A stretch of 64,000 nucleotides of DNA from Deinococcus ficus (GTDB taxonomy: Bacteria; Deinococcota; Deinococci; Deinococcales; Deinococcaceae), in contig NZ_CP021082.1 in the NCBI RefSeq assembly GCF_003444775.1, positions 496,001 through 560,000 on the forward strand. Direction: 5' to 3'. Below the pieces are notes generated by a model that saw only the letters and a list, made by a program, of their open reading frames with translations, did no database searches and was not told the DNA's origin. Each line of letters begins with the position of its first letter. Positions within the stretch are counted from its first letter, which is position 1. Made by a program: the position numbers and the translations under genes. Shown here in pieces: positions 58,963-64,000 of this stretch.

Positions 58963-60726
58963 GTGAAGTTCTCCCGGACCGCCTGCCTCTGCTTGCTGCT
59001 GACCCTGTCGTCCGCACCCGTTTCCGCTGCCGGCACGGATCTGCTGATTTCGCCCACGGGCAGCGTCACCGCCGGCAGCCGGACCTTGACCCTGCGCACA
59101 CCCCCCCAGGTGTCGGGGGGCACCCTGCTGCTTCCCGTGCGCGAAACGGCGGGACTGCTGGGCCGGCCGGTGCAGGTGACCGGCACGCTGATTCAGGCTG
59201 GTCGGCTCGTGATCCAGACGAGCAACCGCAGCATGACCATCGACGGCGTGCCCTACGCCGGCCCCCTCGTCATTCCTGCCAGCGGTGACCCGCTGGTCGA
59301 CGCCAAGCTGCTCGCCTACGCCCTGGACGGCCAGCTCGTCACCCGACCCGGAGGCGGAGTCGCCATTCTCGGCGTGCCTGCCGCGCCGCCGAACCCCGGT
59401 CCTTCGCTGCCGGTCGCGGCGCCGTCCCAGCCGGTGCCGGTCGTCACGCCCACGCCCCAGACGGCCGCCGTTGCCGGGGCGCCCGAGGCCCGTTTCGCCA
59501 CCAACAAGTCCGTCTACGCCCCCGGGGAGCGCGTCACGTTCACCGATTTTTCCTTCGATCCGGACGGCCTGAACCTGGCCCGGAAGTGGGAAGGCATGAG
59601 TGACGTGTACTTCACGCCAGGCGAGCACCGCATCACCCTGGTCGTCACGAACACAAAGGGCCGCACGAGCGCGCCGTACACCCGCGTGATCCGCGTCGAG
59701 GGGGCGCCGCTGGCCTCACCACTGTCTTACGCCCTGCGCAGCTCGCCGATCGGCTCGACGTTCCAGGACACCCGCAACCCTGCCTACCCGGCCCTGCCGG
59801 CGGTCACACAGGCCACCACGTCTTACCCCCTGATCTTCAGCGACTCCCCCGAGGCGCCCACCCAGAGCGGCGTGCTGTACCAGGACCGGGCGTCCGGCCG
59901 GGTCCGGGTGGTTGCCTACCACCTGAACCGCCTCGGCCGGCCGGCCCGCCTGCTGGTTCTTGCCCAGGCCCGTGGCGCTGGCGGGGGCGTGCAGGTTCTC
60001 CGGGAAGGCAGCGCCGGCGGCACGCGGATGGAGAGCGTGCTGGGCCAGGTCAGTGTGCTCGACTTCCTCACCTCCGCCGGCCGGGCCCGGCAGGATCTTC
60101 CCGCGCAGGGCCTCACGGCCCTGTACACCAGTCCGCTGCTGGCGCCTGAACAGGGCGCCAAGGTGATGCTGGACCTCCAGATCACCGGCGAAGCGCAGAT
60201 CAGCGTGGTCATGCTCGAAGACGGCCGCCCCCTCACGGACGCCACCCTGTCCACGCTGCCGCACTTGGCGCCCGACGCCCAGCACCAGCGCGGCACGTTC
60301 CCCGGCGCCGTGCGGAGCCTGACGGTCCGTCTGGGCGCCGAACCCGGCCGGCTCACGCTGGGTGACAACACGAGTGACCCGCCGCTGCTCGGCGTCGACG
60401 CGATGACCGGCGCGCCGCAGCGCCTCAGTGGCAATTACGGCGTGCAGTACGACATCACCGTGGAGAACACCGTGCCTGGGACCAGCACCGTCGCGTCGTT
60501 CGCGCCCCGCGGCGGTCAGTACCGGGGCGGCATGGTGGTGGAGGACGGCTCCGAACGTCAGGTGCTGCGCATTCCGGGCTCCGGCGTGCTCACCAACGGC
60601 GACGCTCCGCTGATGCTTTGGCGGACCCCTTCCAGGGTGTTCCGCATGAGCTTCATTCCGTCGGGTGGGTCTTTCCTGCCGGTGTCGCTGGTCTTCTACC
60701 CGGTGCCCGGCGAAGTGGGTCCCTGA
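58963..60726 (+). CDS. Secreted copper-amine-oxidase N-terminal-like and PKD-like domain protein
   Basis: This exported protein has 587 aa from GTG 58963, whose signal peptide (RTACLCLLLTLSSAPVSA) fits better than the longer ATG 58903 start. GATACT about 7 bases before it can be a -10 box. Residues about 25-120 look like a stalk-type CuAO_N1 domain (VTAGSRTLTLRTPPQVSGGTLLLPVRETAGLLG, read in parts). A Pro-rich linker (about 130-170) leads to a PKD-like module (FATNKSVYAPGERVTFTDFSFDPDGL and FTPGEHRITLVVTNTKGR). The large remainder (about 250-587) is beta-rich and unrecognised. CuAO_N domains in bacteria are typical of wall-associated proteins, with no oxidase activity implied. Confidence 0.72.
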   Translation: MKFSRTACLCLLLTLSSAPVSAAGTDLLISPTGSVTAGSRTLTLRTPPQVSGGTLLLPVRETAGLLGRPVQVTGTLIQAGRLVIQTSNRSMTIDGVPYAGPLVIPASGDPLVDAKLLAYALDGQLVTRPGGGVAILGVPAAPPNPGPSLPVAAPSQPVPVVTPTPQTAAVAGAPEARFATNKSVYAPGERVTFTDFSFDPDGLNLARKWEGMSDVYFTPGEHRITLVVTNTKGRTSAPYTRVIRVEGAPLASPLSYALRSSPIGSTFQDTRNPAYPALPAVTQATTSYPLIFSDSPEAPTQSGVLYQDRASGRVRVVAYHLNRLGRPARLLVLAQARGAGGGVQVLREGSAGGTRMESVLGQVSVLDFLTSAGRARQDLPAQGLTALYTSPLLAPEQGAKVMLDLQITGEAQISVVMLEDGRPLTDATLSTLPHLAPDAQHQRGTFPGAVRSLTVRLGAEPGRLTLGDNTSDPPLLGVDAMTGAPQRLSGNYGVQYDITVENTVPGTSTVASFAPRGGQYRGGMVVEDGSERQVLRIPGSGVLTNGDAPLMLWRTPSRVFRMSFIPSGGSFLPVSLVFYPVPGEVGP

Positions 60727-60801
60727 GTCCCCGTCTGGAGCGTCCGGATTGAGGCGGTCCTGCCTGTAGGTTCGCGTCCATGAGGCCCCACGAAGCTGTT
60801 G

Positions 60802-60831
60802 ACGGTCACTCGTTCGCGAGTGACCGTTTTT
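60802..60831 (+). terminator. Classic intrinsic terminator
   Basis: ACGGTCACTCG (60802-60812), TTCG tetraloop, CGAGTGACCGT (60817-60827), then a run of T to 60831. It ends the gene at 58963-60726 and may also serve the converging diguanylate cyclase gene. Confidence 0.92.
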
Positions 60832-60866
60832 CATGCATTGCCTGATCTTCGGTGTCGGGTGACCGC

Positions 60867-61973
60867 TCAGGCGTGCACGACCGTGACCTGCCGGTGAATG
60901 CGGTTACGGCCGCCGTCCTTCGCGGCGTAGAGGTGTCCGTCAGCTTCCTGCAGCACCTGGTGGCGGTCACCCTGCACTGCCACCAGCCCGCCGGAAAGAG
61001 TGATGCGCTCGCCTGGCAGCCCTGCTCTCCGGGCGACGGTGGTCTCTACGGCATGCCGGATCCGTTCGGCCACCTCGTGCGCGTCGTCGAGGGTGCTGTC
61101 GTGCAGCAGTACGGCGAACTCCTCCCCTCCGAGGCGGTAGAGGCAGTCACTGGAGCGCGTGCTTTCCCTCAGGGTGTCGGCCAGGGCCACCAGCACCCGG
61201 TCCCCCGTGTCATGACCGAACGTGTCGTTGATGCGCTTGAAGTGATCGAGGTCCATCATCAGCAGGAAGCTTCTGCGGGAGGGATGGGGGGTGACGAAGT
61301 CGGCGTCGAACTGCCGACGGTTGAAACATCCGGTGAGGCTGTCCACGCTGGCCAGGTGCCGCAGGTGCGTGGTGTGGGCCAGGGTCTCCAGGCGCGCCTG
61401 GAGGATCTCGCACGACATGAACAGTCCCACGGCGCCGAGGATGCTGGTGCCGGCGTACAGCAGCACTGCTTCTGACAGCGGCTGGCCGGCCAGGTAGGCG
61501 GCCGGAAAGAGGGTGAGGTTGACGGTGGCAAAGAGGGTGAATGACCGCCACCACCGCTGGGCGGGGGACTCGTCGTCGAAGGAGAGGTCGATGCGTTTCC
61601 AGCCGATTCCGAGAGAGCCGAGCAGGGCGATGAGGGTCATCTGGAGCATGCCCCATCCCATTCCGCTGCCGCCGAGACTGGCCCGGTACAGACTCAGGGG
61701 AAGAACGACCAGCAGGGCGGGCAGGAGTCCGTGGCGCCGGGCGACGACGGCGATGATCACGGCCCGGAAGTCGAAACGCAGATCGTCGGACAGGACGATG
61801 CCGTTGGAGGTCAGGTACATGCCCAGCAGAACGGCGAGCAGGTAGCGCAGGGCCAGCCAGAGGTCAGGCCGCGGCCTGGGGCCTGGCTGGTAGGTGAGGC
61901 TGATGGCCATCACGCCGGCGGCGAGCAGGGCCACGTTGTGAATCAGGGGATCGAACGTTGACCAGTCAGCCAT
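60867..61973 (-). CDS. Membrane-bound GGDEF diguanylate cyclase (5TM-LYT-type sensor)
   Basis: This inner-membrane protein (368 aa) has about six N-terminal hydrophobic segments (about 10-190), including LRYLLAVLLGMYLTSNGIV and FRAVIIAVVARRHG, which fit a 5TM-LYT sensor. After a linker, the GGDEF domain (about 205-360) carries VDSLTGCFNRRQFD, LMMDLDHFKRINDTFGHDTGD and the signature YRLGGEEFAVLL. The inhibitory I-site RSSD lies five residues before GGEEF, so product feedback is likely. It should make cyclic-di-GMP, balancing the two phosphodiesterases at 44-46.5 kb. Confidence 0.93.
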   Translation of the reverse strand: MADWSTFDPLIHNVALLAAGVMAISLTYQPGPRPRPDLWLALRYLLAVLLGMYLTSNGIVLSDDLRFDFRAVIIAVVARRHGLLPALLVVLPLSLYRASLGGSGMGWGMLQMTLIALLGSLGIGWKRIDLSFDDESPAQRWWRSFTLFATVNLTLFPAAYLAGQPLSEAVLLYAGTSILGAVGLFMSCEILQARLETLAHTTHLRHLASVDSLTGCFNRRQFDADFVTPHPSRRSFLLMMDLDHFKRINDTFGHDTGDRVLVALADTLRESTRSSDCLYRLGGEEFAVLLHDSTLDDAHEVAERIRHAVETTVARRAGLPGERITLSGGLVAVQGDRHQVLQEADGHLYAAKDGGRNRIHRQVTVVHA

Positions 61974-62241
61974 ACATCAGCGTAGGGCAGGCCGTGTAAA
62001 AAACCTCACATTCACACCTGCGAGCGATCGTTCATGAACCGGGGGTGAAAACGTGGGCCTAATCCCTGAGCTCCGGTTACTAACGTTCAGGAGGCGACCA
62101 GCCTGGGTGGGCGCTAGCCAAATTGGTATGACCGCGAACGACCGCGTGCTCCCCCACACCCTCTTGATGCGAACCCCTGTCTTGCCGCCCGCAATGGTGC
62201 CTTCCCTCCACGAGTTCGGGTGATGGCCGATCAACCCACCG

Positions 62242-63159
62242 CTAGCGGAGGCGGGCCTTGTCGTGCAGCTTCTGGGCGATCTGACGGATCTCCTCCATGT
62301 CCCAGTCCGGCGAGAAGGCAGCCGAATCGTGCCCGCCGTCCATCAGGTTCCCGCCGGGAATCTCGGTGTACTCACCGACCCGCACGGGTGACCCGTCCTC
62401 TGGATGCGTGCCGTTCCAGATGGCCCCGAGGTGCTGGTAGTCGTCCGGGCTGAACCGGTACAGAATCTGATGAAGGCCGCGGTCCATGACCGCCTTCGAC
62501 TCGGGGATCAGGTGGGTCGGAATGTTCGGCATCGGAAGGAGTTTTTCCATGTTCACGCCCGAGAGGCTTTCCAGTGCCTTGGCGTAGGCGATCTGGTGCA
62601 CGCCGCCGCGGACAAGCAGGTAGCCCACGAGCGCCCTGGCGGTCGGGTCGTCCACCATCTCGTACACCCGCAGCTTGTTGTGCCGGGCCGCGCCTTCCAG
62701 GAAGAAGTTGTGCGTCAGGTCAAGCATGAGGTTGCCGCTGGAGTAGACGTAATCCCCTGACCAGGCCTTGCCGTGCGAGTCGGCGATCATGGTGCCCGGA
62801 CCACCGGCGATGAAGTGTTTCGTGTACCGCACGTCCTGCGCGTAGGAGAAGGGATGTGTGGTCGGGTCCACCGGCTCTTCCTGCGGAACGGGCTCCGGAC
62901 CGGCCAGCAGAGCATTGATGGTGGCGGCCACCAGCTCGATATGCCCGAGTTCCTCGGCGGCGATGTTGGCGATCAGCTCGTAATAGGGAGCGAGCGTCGT
63001 CTTTCCCCTGAAGTTGAACGACTGCGTCATGTAGTTCATCAGGGTGGACATCTCGCCGAAGCGCCCCCCCATGAGTTCCTGCACGGAAGCGGCTCCGTTG
63101 GGATTCGCTTCCTTCGGGAGCGGCAGCTCGAACTGAAGTTTGTCGATGCGGAGGAACAT
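62242..63159 (-). CDS. Manganese (non-heme) catalase
   Basis: This dimanganese catalase (305 aa) breaks down hydrogen peroxide. The ferritin-like bundle carries metal ligands in GGRFGEMSTLMNYMTQ (Glu36), NIAAEELGHIELVAATI (Glu70 and His73), NFFLEGAARHNKLRVYEM (Glu about 155) and GVHQIAYAKAL (His about 188). The C-terminal segment WDMEEIRQIAQKLHDKARL is usual for the family. The gene is preceded by CAAGGAGATTGCC. It is a single gene. The 268 bases between it and the diguanylate cyclase (61974-62241) hold no recognisable gene. Confidence 0.96.
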   Translation of the reverse strand: MFLRIDKLQFELPLPKEANPNGAASVQELMGGRFGEMSTLMNYMTQSFNFRGKTTLAPYYELIANIAAEELGHIELVAATINALLAGPEPVPQEEPVDPTTHPFSYAQDVRYTKHFIAGGPGTMIADSHGKAWSGDYVYSSGNLMLDLTHNFFLEGAARHNKLRVYEMVDDPTARALVGYLLVRGGVHQIAYAKALESLSGVNMEKLLPMPNIPTHLIPESKAVMDRGLHQILYRFSPDDYQHLGAIWNGTHPEDGSPVRVGEYTEIPGGNLMDGGHDSAAFSPDWDMEEIRQIAQKLHDKARLR

Positions 63160-63638
63160 GGCAATCTCCTTGGAAAGAAGGCGGTGGGCCCCGTGACCGT
63201 GGATTCGTCCTGACGCTCTGTACCGTGGGGAGTCCCCGCCTATGCTGGATGGCCTCGCCTGGGCCTGTCACCCGAAGGGATGAAGGGCTCAGGGAAAAAT
63301 CGAGGGGCCGCGTAAGCAGCAGGCCAATCCTCGTTCAGGCGATCCTCATCCCATGAAGTTCGTCCTGCGCTCATACGCTGGTTTAGGGCTTCCCGACCCA
63401 CGACAAGAAGTAGGCTTCTGCGCGATTGCCCCACGCACCCTTTGAGGTATTGGGACGGAGCAATGGAGGGAGCTTGGCGCTGAAAAGGCCGGCAGGGAGC
63501 CCGGACGTGGACACAGGAGGAGGCTGGAATATTCCCCAGATATGCGCGCCCATCCCTGAATGCTTCCGTCTCGTCCGGGGCCTCAGAAGCAAAAGGCTCT
63601 GGAACCCCCACCGCTTTCCACGCGTACCTCAGGGAGAC
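63160..63638. other. Intergenic stretch upstream of the catalase and the last membrane protein
   Basis: No gene can be supported in these 479 bases. It must hold the divergent promoters of the catalase (minus) and the small membrane protein (plus). An open frame on the minus strand (63240-63644) overlaps the start of the plus gene and has no family resemblance. Confidence 0.5.
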
Positions 63639-63983
63639 ATGCAATCAAGACTGAGCCGGATGGGAGAACTGCTGGGCTGGGCCCTGAGCAGCGCACTGCT
63701 GTCATTCCTGGTGGTGCTCGCCGTTCAGAGCGTGAACCGGGGGGAGCTCAGCGCCGCGGTGGTGAACCGGTCACTGGAGTGGGGCGGGTACCTGCTGCTC
63801 CTGATTGCCGGTGCCATCGGCATGGGCGAGGCCGGCACCCCTGGAGGCCGCGTGGAGGCATTTTCGAAGGCGCGCCTGGGCCAGGGTCATCTGCAAGGCC
63901 GCATTCCTCTGCAGCAGGTGGTGGTGCCCGCTGTAGGCGGGGCGCTGCTTTTCGCCCTGCAGGCCCTGGTGTTCCTCGGCTGA
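63639..63983 (+). CDS. Small membrane protein of unknown function
   Basis: This 114-residue protein (ATG 63639, AGGGAGAC upstream) has two or three hydrophobic segments: about 12-32 (WALSSALLSFLVVLAVQSV), about 46-64 (GYLLLLIAGAIGMG) and the C-terminus (VVVPAVGGALLFALQALVFL). The loop between the second and third is charged. No domain is recognised. The stop is inside the window, so the gene is complete. Nothing else follows in the last 17 bases. Confidence 0.65.
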   Translation: MQSRLSRMGELLGWALSSALLSFLVVLAVQSVNRGELSAAVVNRSLEWGGYLLLLIAGAIGMGEAGTPGGRVEAFSKARLGQGHLQGRIPLQQVVVPAVGGALLFALQALVFLG

Positions 63984-64000
63984 GTCTCGGTGATGGGCCG

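Noticed and set aside
61977..62234. 85-residue minus-strand open frame upstream of the diguanylate cyclase gene
   Set aside because: No family features, no ribosome site, and it sits where the promoters should be.
63240..63644. 134-residue minus-strand frame before the last gene
   Set aside because: It overlaps the start of the better-supported plus-strand gene and shows no recognisable domain.

Overview
The window is about 64 kb of very GC-rich, densely packed bacterial DNA. The proteins look like those of the Deinococcus lineage: a manganese catalase, the Ohr type, a BTAD regulator, many genes with no space for a leader, and recognisable family variants. The genus is an inference from family resemblance; no rRNA or other marker gene is present. 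I found no tRNA, rRNA, CRISPR array, phage module or replication origin.

Layout. (1) 1-4700: a copper or heavy-metal island, with a P1B-type ATPase cut by the window edge, an OmpR-type two-component system and a secreted DUF305 protein. (2) 4.8-9.6 kb: a C39-like protease, an LLM-class flavin oxidoreductase, and a GH13 (TreS-like) gene broken by an IS630-family element and a frameshift. (3) 9.6-12.7 kb: a DUF3105 remnant, then a His-rich membrane protein translationally coupled to a membrane polyferredoxin. (4) 12.8-16.3 kb: a GntR regulator and a fructosamine (frlB-frlD) operon with its own substrate-binding protein and a clear operator. (5) 16.4-23.1 kb: Ohr, an orphan LivJ-type binding protein, a PQQ-type glucose dehydrogenase with an SDR, and an operon that looks like quinone or electrophile detoxification. 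(6) 23.4-32.5 kb: a sialic-acid catabolic locus. It has a FadR-type GntR, a peptide-type ABC importer without ATPases, NanA, NanE, NanK and a SIS-domain deaminase in one operon, and a divergent NanM epimerase; identical operators lie on both sides. (7) 32.6-37.5 kb: a MerR/GyrI-like regulator, a small hypothetical, a K-channel-like protein with an unusual pore and a large multi-GAF histidine kinase. (8) 37.6-41.9 kb: a diaminopropionate ammonia-lyase operon with two M20 hydrolases and a divergent GntR. (9) 42-46.5 kb: a second-type topoisomerase I, an EAL protein and a PAS/HD-GYP protein. (10) 46.7-51.7 kb: a heme-monooxygenase-like protein with a divergent PadR, a RibD-like reductase coupled to an AraC-DinB fusion, a serine hydrolase and a TMEM175 channel. 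(11) 51.9-64 kb: a BTAD regulator, a multicopper oxidase, an MliC-like lysozyme inhibitor, two tandem paralogous lipoproteins, secreted proteins, a diguanylate cyclase, manganese catalase and a small membrane protein.

How the genes fit together. Much of the window is scavenging and stress chemistry. Three independent catabolic islands (Amadori compounds, sialic acids, diaminopropionate or N-carbamoyl compounds) each carry their own GntR-family regulator, and in each I can point to a palindromic candidate operator. Copper handling, peroxide and quinone defence, and cyclic-di-GMP turnover genes fill the space between them. The best candidate for a less-described system is the sialic-acid locus with its shared, helically phased operators; the His-rich protein plus polyferredoxin pair is the most obscure.
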